Positions 1-4,803 of a DNA stretch of 6,676 nucleotides are shown here, one piece after another. Source of the stretch: Candidatus Woesearchaeota archaeon (lineage in GTDB: Archaea; Nanobdellota; Nanobdellia; Woesearchaeales; JAGVYO01); the NCBI GenBank assembly GCA_018303225.1, contig JAGVYO010000034.1:1-6676 (forward strand), in the 5' to 3' direction. A program made the translations under genes and the position numbers. The notes under the pieces are model-generated. The model ran no database searches, had not been told where the DNA came from, and saw only the letters and a list, made by a program, of their open reading frames with translations. Each line of letters opens with the position of its first letter. Position 1 is the first letter of the stretch.

Positions 1-1
1 A

Positions 2-82
2 GCAGTGGATTCTTACGTTAGAAACCAAGAAGACATCCACCAGCGACGTCTTTCAGACTTCGCCGGAAGCCCCGCACTTTAG
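2..82 (+). CDS. C-terminal tail of a TnpB-like RNA-guided nuclease (partial)
   Basis: This is an open frame of 26 residues entering from the left edge and ending at TAG (80-82). Its last residues read SDFAGSPAL. The ending (E/F)AGSPAL just before a hairpin is a familiar mark of TnpB C-termini. TnpB proteins of IS200/IS605 elements are RuvC-type nucleases guided by the RNA made from the element's right end. No RuvC or zinc-finger residues are in view, so activity cannot be judged. The call rests on the short tail plus the hairpin context. If the context were ignored, this would be only an unremarkable open frame. Confidence 0.5.
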   Translation, partial: AVDSYVRNQEDIHQRRLSDFAGSPAL

Positions 83-99
83 TGCGGGGAGGAGGTCAC
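66..99 (+). ncRNA. 3' end of a TnpB guide RNA (omega/reRNA) hairpin
   Basis: CCCCGCAC (70-77) pairs perfectly with GTGCGGGG (82-89) around a TTTA loop. It is preceded by GAAG and followed by AGGAGGTCAC. This is the conserved scaffold end of the RNA encoded by TnpB-containing elements. In such RNAs the guide is the host sequence directly after the element, here from about position 100 (GAAAAAGAATTTGGGT). The 5' part of the RNA overlaps the tnpB frame and lies partly outside the window. The hairpin could also work only as a terminator or as a DNA hairpin for the transposase. Confidence 0.55.
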
Positions 100-134
100 G
101 AAAAAGAATTTGGGTCGTAATGAAATGAAGCCGT

Positions 135-153
135 TTAATTGGTATACAATTAA
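135..153. repeat. 19-bp inverted repeat, 7-bp perfect arms
   Basis: TTAATTG (135-141) and CAATTAA (147-153) are perfect reverse complements around GTATA. The site lies about 75 bases past the stop of the minus-strand lipoprotein gene. It may be part of that gene's 3' end or an operator of whatever was here before the IS605-type insertion. The AT-only stem is weak as a terminator, and no U-run follows directly. Confidence 0.4.
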
Positions 154-179
154 GCGATGATGTGTGTTAAGGCAATTTC

Positions 180-195
180 GGTTTAGTAGCGCGTT
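180..195 (+). repeat. Left copy of the 16-bp inverted repeat bounding the lipoprotein gene
   Basis: GGTTTAGTAGCGCGTT matches the reverse complement of 1647-1662 at 15 of 16 positions. It lies 32 bases past the stop codon of the lipoprotein gene. Together with the right copy it encloses that gene and its promoter. Similarity stops at both edges of the 16 bases. I see no flanking target duplication. Confidence 0.5.
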
Positions 196-227
196 TTAAC
201 ATAGCAGATTAATAGTAGTTTAAAGAA

Positions 228-1595
228 TTAAGGACTCATAGACTCTGCTATTTTTAATAATTCTGTAGGCTGTAAAGCCTTCCCTTCCTCTACACCATAG
301 CTAGCATACTTTATCTGAAAGAAATAATCTCCCTTCTTCCAATAGATCCCAATGGACTTATCACTTCCAATGAGTTGGTTGCTCATTATTGCAGGCCCAT
401 TATTCAGCATTATTTTCTCAAATTCCAAATTACCCTCTTCTTCTTTTCTAGAAACGAAGCCTTCGTAATCATAGAAAGGGTAGTTCACGAAAAAAGATAA
501 TGATTGTTCTATAGTTAATTGTTCGCCACCATATTCGTATTCTTTCTGTTTGGGAAATAATTCTAAAACTGCCACTTCATATGATGGCAGCGATGCTTCT
601 TCTGTTATAGATTTGGTTACAGCAGGGATTCTATGCTTTGCTGCAAAACTTCCCTCATAAGGGTCACAAACATCATAATCAGTAGTTTCTGTCTCTTTAA
701 TGCCCCACCCAGCGGGGATATAATCTGGATAAATAACGCTAAACTCAGCCTCGCTAATGTTTCTTTTGTCAAAAGTAAATACTAAATTGCAACGATGTTT
801 ACCAGTTGAGTCATAATCAGACCCTTCCAGGTATATGCTGTTAATCACTGTAACGTTGGCGGGTATCATTTCATCAATATTTAGATCCTGTTCTTTATAG
901 CCTTGATTAATTTTTAGGTCTGTATACTCAAAAGTAGTCAGAATACAATCATCTTTTTCTATACCGTAATAATCTTTTAACGCCTGTTTAACATCATCAC
1001 AATATTCTTCCGAAAAATAATGGTCTTCTCTGATAGGGAAGAGCGTATTCTTATCGATCCAATAAGTCACTGGCATATTATATTTGTATTTTAGGATATA
1101 CACATTTTTTCCCCCATAAATGCCTTCATTTAATTCAATTTTTTCAAGAAATTTTGTCAATAAATTTGATTTTACAAGATTATTTAATTCACCAAGGAAA
1201 TCTGGTTTGTTTGAATATTTTGTTATTATCCTATATGGCCCCTCCTGGATGGTACTTGCCACTTTTCTTGGTTCTTTATCAGAAAACTCGATATCATAAA
1301 CGTAGAGGAGATTATTCTTTCCATCATAGTGTTGACCCTTATTCGCAATTTCGGAGGTTACTCCTTTGTCTGGCAAGATGTATACAACTTTTTCATCAAA
1401 AGGCCTTATTTTTATGATGTCTTTCCTTGAATAAACATTCCCAAAAACATCCTTTGAGATGTAAGTAGCCGAATAATCATGAAGCGAATCATAAGCCTTT
1501 TCCATTTCATCCGCAAGACTATTAATTTCTGACTCACATCCAGTAATAAATAACGTGAACACTAATAACAAGAAAAAAACTGCTATTTTATTCAT
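228..1595 (-). CDS. Predicted lipoprotein with LolA-like and DUF4367-like regions
   Basis: The 455-residue product begins MNKIAVFFLLLVFTLFITGC, a lipoprotein signal with lipobox ITGC and lipidated Cys20. The protein is therefore expected to be anchored outside the cytoplasmic membrane. Residues about 25-245 resemble the LolA/LppX-like fold: an N-terminal helix, then beta strands such as ATYISKDVFG, and a YWIDKNTLFPIRE hairpin. Residues about 282-455 look like DUF4367, with YPDYIPAGWGI near the start, GIYWKKGDYFFQIKY, and the ending ELLKIAESM. Known LolA-fold proteins bind lipids or lipoproteins; in an archaeon without an outer membrane the role is unknown. A start 14 codons upstream (1637) is open, but that extension would overlap the TATA box and spoil the signal peptide, so I chose 1595. 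The gene is much more AT-rich than proS and lies between the IS605-type end and proS inside an inverted repeat, which suggests transfer. Fold assignments come from pattern memory only. Confidence 0.75.
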   Translation of the reverse strand: MNKIAVFFLLLVFTLFITGCESEINSLADEMEKAYDSLHDYSATYISKDVFGNVYSRKDIIKIRPFDEKVVYILPDKGVTSEIANKGQHYDGKNNLLYVYDIEFSDKEPRKVASTIQEGPYRIITKYSNKPDFLGELNNLVKSNLLTKFLEKIELNEGIYGGKNVYILKYKYNMPVTYWIDKNTLFPIREDHYFSEEYCDDVKQALKDYYGIEKDDCILTTFEYTDLKINQGYKEQDLNIDEMIPANVTVINSIYLEGSDYDSTGKHRCNLVFTFDKRNISEAEFSVIYPDYIPAGWGIKETETTDYDVCDPYEGSFAAKHRIPAVTKSITEEASLPSYEVAVLELFPKQKEYEYGGEQLTIEQSLSFFVNYPFYDYEGFVSRKEEEGNLEFEKIMLNNGPAIMSNQLIGSDKSIGIYWKKGDYFFQIKYASYGVEEGKALQPTELLKIAESMSP

Positions 1596-1620
1596 AGTAG
1601 ATGTGTCCTTAATTCCGTTG

Positions 1621-1632
1621 TTTAAATATTTT
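1621..1632 (-). promoter_or_regulatory. TATA box with A-rich BRE for the lipoprotein gene
   Basis: On the minus strand the sequence reads GGGAAAATATTTAAAC. The TATA element TATTTAAA (1621-1628) is preceded by GAAAA, a good TFB-recognition-like element. The centre lies about 29.5 bases upstream of the A of the start codon at 1595, so the transcript would have a leader of only a few bases. This favours the 1595 start over 1637, because the box lies within the codons of the longer version. Confidence 0.55.
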
Positions 1633-1646
1633 CCCATTCTTTACCC

Positions 1647-1662
1647 AACGCACTACTAAACC
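1647..1662 (-). repeat. Right copy of the 16-bp inverted repeat bounding the lipoprotein gene
   Basis: On the minus strand this reads GGTTTAGTAGTGCGTT, one mismatch from the left copy at 180-195. It lies 52 bases upstream of the chosen lipoprotein start, outside its TATA box. It could be a transposon-like end, a recombination site or a regulator-binding site. Confidence 0.5.
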
Positions 1663-1722
1663 CTTGTTTCTCGAAGGAAGAGATTAATTATAATCGAGCT
1701 TTTCCGAACTTTGTATGTGCTC

Positions 1723-1749
1723 AAAAATCGAAGCAGAGGTCACCAAAAA
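1723..1749 (-). terminator. Weak T-run termination region for proS
   Basis: Two T5 runs on the minus strand (1745-1749 and 1723-1727) lie 39-65 bases past the proS stop. Archaeal RNA polymerase often terminates at such runs without a hairpin. The runs are short, so some readthrough into the lipoprotein gene is possible. Confidence 0.3.
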
Positions 1750-1787
1750 CTTATGTGTAACGAAGCCCCAGCTTGCAACTATTCGAC

Positions 1788-3224
1788 CTAGTAGCTCCTG
1801 CTGAAATACGTCCAGAACCTTGCTTCCTCTCCGCAGTGGACGCATTTGCCTTTCACATTCTTCTGCTCAAAGGGAATGCAGCGTGAGTTGGCGCCTTCGG
1901 TCTTGGCCTTGATGTTGTCTTCGCAATCCACACCGCCGCAGAACAGGGCTTTTGCAATCTTTTTGCTTTTTATGGTTTTTTCAAACTCTTTCCAGCTCTT
2001 CACTTCGACAATGCTGTCTTTCAGGAATTTCTGGGCTTTCTTGAACAGGTCGCTCTGGACGGTTTCCAGCAATTCGGCTGCTTTTTCATTCAAATCCGCT
2101 ATCTTGACCGGCTCTTTCTTTCCGGTGTCCCTCCGTACCAAAATCACCTGATCTTTTTCCACATCTTTGGGCCCTATCTCAATCCGGAGCGGAACGCCTT
2201 TCAGCTCCCACTCGTTGAATTTCCAGCCTGAGGTGTACTGGTCTCTGTCATCCAGAAAAACGCGCATGTCCTTCAGCTTGTGCCTGATCTCAATAGCTTT
2301 CTTCAGCACTTTCTCCCGTGAATCTTCAAAAATAATCGGGATAATGACCGCCTGATAAGGCGCAATGCTGGGCGGTAACACCAATCCCTTGTCATCGGAA
2401 TGCTGCATGACCAGCGCACCGATCAATCGCGTCGAAAAGCCCCAGCTGGACTGCCACGGAGTCTGCATCTTTCCGTCTTTTCCCAAAAAAGAGATATTGA
2501 ACGCTTTCGAAAACCCCTGGCCCAGATTATGGGAGGTTCCGCACTGCAATGCTTTTCCGTCCGGCATGAACGCTTCGATCGTGGTCGTATAATGGGCGCC
2601 GGCAAATTTCTCTTTCTCGGTTTTCTTTCCTTTCAGGACCGGCACGGCCAGCAGTTCGTGGCACAGTTTCTCGTATTCGTCCAGCATCATAATCGTTTCG
2701 CGGTCGCATTCCTTCTCGCTCTCATAGACGCAATGGCCTTCCTGCCATAGGAATTCGCGGGAGCGCAGGAATAATTTCACATCGGACACTTCCCAGCGGA
2801 TGATGTTGCACCATTGGTTGATGCGCAGCGGCAGGTCGCGCCAGCTCCTTACCCATCGCGAATAGGAATCGTACATGATGGTCTCGGAGGTTGGCCGTAA
2901 CGCCAGTTTTTCCTGGCTCTCGTCCCGGTTCATCACCCAGGCCACTTCGGGCTCGAAGCCTTTGGCATGCTCGGCTTCTTTCTTGAAGAAAGATTCCGGG
3001 ATAAACAGCGGGAAATAGGCGTTCTCCACCCCTAGTTTTCCCATACGGCCGTTAAAGTAATCCATGATGCGCTGCCAGATCGCATATCCATACGGCCGGA
3101 TGACCATGCAGCCTTTGACCGGCGCATAATCCGCCAAGCCCGATTTTACCACAACCTGCCCATACCATTCGGGCATGTCGTCGGCTTTCTTTACCGTGAT
3201 GCCGATGCTTTTCTCGTGAGCCAT
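1788..3224 (-). CDS. proS: Prolyl-tRNA synthetase, archaeal/eukaryotic type
   Basis: This cytoplasmic class II enzyme joins proline to tRNA(Pro). The 478-residue length is normal for the archaeal type. Motif 1 is around residues 38-75 (GCMVIRPYGYAIWQRI...PLFIP). The proline/ATP pocket has RPTSE (110-114), motif 2 RWE (143-145), FLWQEGH (158-164) and CGTSHNLGQ (228-236). Motif 3 is GFSTRLIGAL (262-271). The anticodon-binding domain follows, from about 288 to 395. The tail has zinc-type cysteines at 429, 434, 461 and 464, whose spacing matches the Cys set I recall from the Thermus thermophilus enzyme of this type. It ends in aromatic-rich YFSRSY. There is no bacterial editing insertion. The start at 3224 is supported by the TATA box 26.5 bases upstream, implying a leaderless mRNA. 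One oddity is that the loop after motif 2 reads VKLFLR where T(K/R)PFLR is usual. Confidence 0.97.
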   Translation of the reverse strand: MAHEKSIGITVKKADDMPEWYGQVVVKSGLADYAPVKGCMVIRPYGYAIWQRIMDYFNGRMGKLGVENAYFPLFIPESFFKKEAEHAKGFEPEVAWVMNRDESQEKLALRPTSETIMYDSYSRWVRSWRDLPLRINQWCNIIRWEVSDVKLFLRSREFLWQEGHCVYESEKECDRETIMMLDEYEKLCHELLAVPVLKGKKTEKEKFAGAHYTTTIEAFMPDGKALQCGTSHNLGQGFSKAFNISFLGKDGKMQTPWQSSWGFSTRLIGALVMQHSDDKGLVLPPSIAPYQAVIIPIIFEDSREKVLKKAIEIRHKLKDMRVFLDDRDQYTSGWKFNEWELKGVPLRIEIGPKDVEKDQVILVRRDTGKKEPVKIADLNEKAAELLETVQSDLFKKAQKFLKDSIVEVKSWKEFEKTIKSKKIAKALFCGGVDCEDNIKAKTEGANSRCIPFEQKNVKGKCVHCGEEARFWTYFSRSY

Positions 3225-3246
3225 AAGGAAAAATGATTCTTTCGCT

Positions 3247-3254
3247 TATATAAA
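3247..3254 (-). promoter_or_regulatory. TATA box of proS (leaderless transcript)
   Basis: The minus strand reads TTTATATA, an ideal archaeal TATA box, centred 26.5 bases upstream of the A of the proS start codon. That spacing puts the transcription start at or next to the ATG. No Shine-Dalgarno sequence lies before the ATG, which fits a leaderless mRNA. Confidence 0.75.
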
Positions 3255-3297
3255 ATTGCCGGTTTAAACTCTGAACTTTAGTCCGACAATTTTATAT
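3248..3297. repeat. 50-bp inverted repeat covering the proS TATA box
   Basis: ATATAAAATTGCCGG (3248-3262) and CCGACAATTTTATAT (3283-3297) pair at 14 of 15 positions, with 11 perfect pairs on the outer side. The 20-base spacer contains most of a GTTTAAAC palindrome (3262-3269). The left arm overlaps the proS TATA box and its upstream recognition element. The arrangement could be a dimeric repressor site or two opposed promoters. As RNA it would matter only for a transcript that starts outside it. Confidence 0.6.
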
Positions 3298-3431
3298 TCC
3301 GAAAACCGCACGTCGAAAACCTTGCGCTTTAACCTGGAGAATTGGTGCGCTTTTCGTTATTTATAAAAGTAGTGGTTAAACGATTTTATTTCCTGTATCA
3401 TATTTCTCATTTTTCCATTACCTCTCTTTTA

Positions 3432-3515
3432 TTTTTTCATTGCGGTTAGGTTCATCTCAAAAAGTGAAACATTGTGAAAAATCCTTTTTTATGGCAAGTG
3501 CGTTCATCCCAAAAA
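3432..3515. repeat. Two imperfect direct copies of a 31-32-base element
   Basis: Copy 1 (3432-3463) and copy 2 (3485-3515) both start with TTTTTT, carry a GC-containing middle and end in GTTCATCYCAAAAA (3450-3463 and 3502-3515). About 24 of 32 aligned positions agree, with one single-base gap. The function is unknown. On the minus strand each unit reads TTTTTGRGATGAAC followed by a purine-rich end. Confidence 0.45.
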
Positions 3516-3534
3516 TTTCGTGCCGAAATTTTTG
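3510..3534. repeat. Perfect 11-bp stem hairpin
   Basis: CAAAAATTTCG (3510-3520) and CGAAATTTTTG (3524-3534) are exact reverse complements around TGC. The hairpin lies 86-110 bases past the stop of the AbrB-PhoU gene. No T-run follows directly on the minus strand, so it is not a classic bacterial-type terminator. It may protect an RNA 3' end or bind a protein. Confidence 0.55.
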
Positions 3535-3550
3535 CACCCGCCACATCGTT

Positions 3551-3557
3551 AAAAAAA
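3551..3557 (-). terminator. T7 run, likely terminator of the AbrB-PhoU gene
   Basis: Seven consecutive A on the plus strand give T7 on the coding strand, 63 bases past the TAA stop at 3620. Archaeal terminators are typically such T-runs without a required hairpin. A further T-rich stretch and the 11-bp hairpin lie just downstream and could act as back-up. Confidence 0.5.
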
Positions 3558-3619
3558 GATTTTATCGAATGCGCCAAAACTCCTTTACGGATAGTGGAGA
3601 AACATATAGGTGCTACATC

Positions 3620-4570
3620 TTACAGCAGATTATCCTTAATCAGCTTATTGTAGAACGAGATGTTCACGATCTCTTCCTCAATGTCCACCAGATACCTTAC
3701 GATGTCCTTCAGGTAGTCCGCTATTTTGCGATCCTTTATCTTTCCGATGGCCAGATGAATCCTCTTGATTTCGCTTAGGCCGGTCTTTTCAAACGATTTC
3801 GGGAATTTCTGCATGATGGGGCGGATGCTTTGGTTCAGGATGCTCCGGATGCTGTCCAGCACCTGCTTGTTTTTGCCCAGATCCTCTTTTGCCTGATGCA
3901 CATATTCTGCCAGATGGTTGATGTTGTCTCCGATGTTTTCCAGGCGCTTTCCGATCAGGAAATAGGCAGGGATGAGGGAAACATGCTGGATTCCGGAGGA
4001 ATGCAGCACACTGGAATCTATCAATGCCAGGGAGACGATCTTGGCAATCAGGTGGTAATACCTGTCAATCTCATTCTCGTTTATTTTTATCTCGTTGAGG
4101 TCCAGTTTTTCAAGCATATTGGTCATGGACAGGTCGATAATGAGGCTGATGCGGTACAGCAGCTGGTCCATGCTTATCTTTGATTTGTCCAGCAGCACTT
4201 TGATGGTTATCTTCTGCTTGTCCTCGTAACCAATCACGGTGCCGCTCATGAACGTCAGCGTTTTCCGGATCCTTGCCTTGGTATCCTTCCCCAGCTCTTT
4301 CCTGGAGAACAGCGTGATGTTCTCGACGCCGATATAATAGAGGGCAAACAGCACCTGGTCGATGTTTGCACCGTACTCATCTACCTCCAGGGAGATGTCG
4401 TTCAGCTTCTTTTCTTCCATGGCAGAAGGCGAAACAACCAGCGTGCGGTCATTTTTCTCATGGAGCAGAACCTCGCTTTTCGCCCTGAGGCGGTTCTTGA
4501 GCACCCATTCCTTGGGCAGCGAAACCGAATAGGTGGTGCCTGCAATCAATTGGATCTTTCTCCGGTGCAT
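3620..4570 (-). CDS. AbrB (SpoVT) domain - PhoU-like regulator
   Basis: The protein has 316 residues. Residues 1-50 form a SpoVT/AbrB swapped-hairpin DNA-binding domain (RRKIQLIAGTTYSVSLPKEW, then an E-V-L-L-H-E strand and TLVVSP). Residues from about 60 to 315 are mostly helical and PhoU-like. A PhoU-type helix with RLENIGDNINHLAEYV (209-224) recalls the metal-binding E/D-x3-D-x3-N pattern of PhoU repeats. Bacterial PhoU links phosphate uptake to signalling. Archaeal AbrB-PhoU fusions are usually annotated as phosphate-uptake regulators, but no pst genes are in this window, so that role is not shown. It is monocistronic here, with its own TATA box 26.5 bases upstream of the ATG. It faces a small ORF and a membrane hydrolase across a 93-bp divergent region with three AACTATATA repeats, which it might itself bind. 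Confidence 0.85.
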   Translation of the reverse strand: MHRRKIQLIAGTTYSVSLPKEWVLKNRLRAKSEVLLHEKNDRTLVVSPSAMEEKKLNDISLEVDEYGANIDQVLFALYYIGVENITLFSRKELGKDTKARIRKTLTFMSGTVIGYEDKQKITIKVLLDKSKISMDQLLYRISLIIDLSMTNMLEKLDLNEIKINENEIDRYYHLIAKIVSLALIDSSVLHSSGIQHVSLIPAYFLIGKRLENIGDNINHLAEYVHQAKEDLGKNKQVLDSIRSILNQSIRPIMQKFPKSFEKTGLSEIKRIHLAIGKIKDRKIADYLKDIVRYLVDIEEEIVNISFYNKLIKDNLL

Positions 4571-4588
4571 GCCATGGACGGCGGGGCC

Positions 4589-4642
4589 AAACTATATAAA
4601 TATTTCTGTAACTATATAGTATATGTACAATAACTATATAAT
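4589..4642. promoter_or_regulatory. Divergent promoter region with three AACTATATA repeats
   Basis: AACTATATA occurs at 4590-4598, 4610-4618 and 4632-4640, with start spacings of 20 and 22 bases, close to two helical turns. On the minus strand the first gives TTTATATA (4593-4600), centred 26.5 bases before the AbrB-PhoU ATG, with GAAA nearby as a TFB element. The third gives a plus-strand TATA box (about 4633-4640) centred 27.5 bases before the ATG at 4664. The middle copy lies in a perfect 10-bp palindrome ACTATATAGT (4611-4620) and is a good candidate operator between the two promoters. Confidence 0.65.
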
Positions 4643-4663
4643 TTAAAGCGGCTCGTAGACTTC

Positions 4664-4747
4664 ATGAAGGATAAAGGGGTGAGGGCCATGGACGAACTTG
4701 AATGGATTGACTGCGGAGATGCAGGAGAAGAGCTGAGCGAGAAGTAG
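4664..4747 (+). CDS. Possible small acidic protein or leader ORF (27 or 19 residues)
   Basis: The ORF starts ATG AAG GAT and ends TAG, giving MKDKGVRAMDELEWIDCGDA plus seven more residues. Two starts are plausible. The ATG at 4664 would be leaderless, 27.5 bases after a TATA centre. The ATG at 4688 follows GGGGTGAG (4676-4683) with a five-base gap, an excellent archaeal Shine-Dalgarno site, and would give 19 residues. The 19-residue form is strongly acidic. It ends 56 bases before the hydrolase start and is in a different frame, so it could be co-transcribed or act as a regulatory leader. I do not recognise the peptide. It is small enough to be chance, but the two independent initiation signals argue for translation. 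Confidence 0.4.
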   Translation: MKDKGVRAMDELEWIDCGDAGEELSEK

Positions 4748-4773
4748 TTTTCATTTGGCAGGACTCCAGAGGA

Positions 4774-4781
4774 TTTTTAAA
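4774..4781 (+). promoter_or_regulatory. TATA box before the membrane hydrolase
   Basis: TTTTTAAA is centred exactly 26.5 bases before the ATG at 4804, the same spacing as for proS and the AbrB-PhoU gene. It suggests a leaderless transcript of its own, in addition to possible readthrough from the promoter at 4633-4640. No Shine-Dalgarno site lies at a normal distance before 4804. Confidence 0.5.
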
Positions 4782-4803
4782 GGATGCTTTCCAACGGCTC
4801 CGT

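Larger units (their letters stand above)
1..99 (+). mobile_element. Right end of an IS200/IS605-family (TnpB) element, cut by the window edge
   Basis: The segment carries the usual end structure of IS200/IS605-type elements. A reading frame ending in AGSPAL runs straight into a GC-rich hairpin with a TTTA loop, and the stop codon lies inside the hairpin. The hairpin is followed by A and GGAGGTCAC. In this family tnpB overlaps the 3' end of its guide RNA, and the element ends a few bases after such a hairpin. I place the boundary at position 99 (after TCAC) by family knowledge; it is not proven by a flank comparison. The rest of the element, including any tnpA and the left end, lies outside the window. 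Whether the copy is intact cannot be seen. Confidence 0.6.
1596..1787. other. Intergenic region upstream of the lipoprotein gene and downstream of proS
   Basis: These 192 bases hold the lipoprotein promoter (about 1621-1632) and the right inverted-repeat copy (1647-1662). They also hold a small AT-rich inverted repeat (GATTA/TAATC, 1682-1695), two short A5 runs that read as T5 for the proS transcript (1723-1727, 1745-1749), and a GAGGTCAC word shared with the IS605-type end. I see no gene here. Confidence 0.6.
3225..3619. other. 395-bp gene-free region between the AbrB-PhoU gene and proS
   Basis: The stretch is AT-rich with long pyrimidine tracts on the plus strand, and no convincing gene. 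From left to right it holds the proS TATA box, an imperfect 15-bp inverted repeat over it (3248-3297) and two CGAAAACC words (3300-3307, 3314-3321). A plus-strand TATA-like TTTATAAA (3360-3367) comes next. A duplicated 31-32-base element (3432-3463, 3485-3515), a perfect 11-bp hairpin (3510-3534) and a T7 run for the upstream minus-strand gene (3551-3557) follow. A small untranslated RNA could be made here, but no tRNA or box C/D pattern is visible. Confidence 0.6.

Noticed and set aside
1596..1637. N-terminal extension of the lipoprotein (start at 1637)
   Set aside because: It would put 14 polar residues before the signal peptide, and its codons overlap the TATA box that fits the 1595 start.
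1682..1695. GATTA/TAATC inverted repeat
   Set aside because: Five-bp arms in AT-rich sequence are expected by chance, and no T-run follows closely.
3357..3410. 17-residue minus-strand ORF with GAGAGGT upstream in the proS leader region
   Set aside because: The spacing from the purine run is long, no suitable promoter lies upstream, and nothing else supports translation.
3225..3619. tRNA, box C/D RNA or CRISPR array in the gap
   Set aside because: No cloverleaf, no C/D box pair with proper spacing, and only two diverged repeat copies with no regular repeat-spacer series.
3440..3778. Plus-strand ORF of 112 codons across the gap and the 3' end of the AbrB-PhoU gene
   Set aside because: Half of it is antisense to a well-supported gene, its residue make-up is not protein-like, and the gap part runs through repeats and a hairpin.
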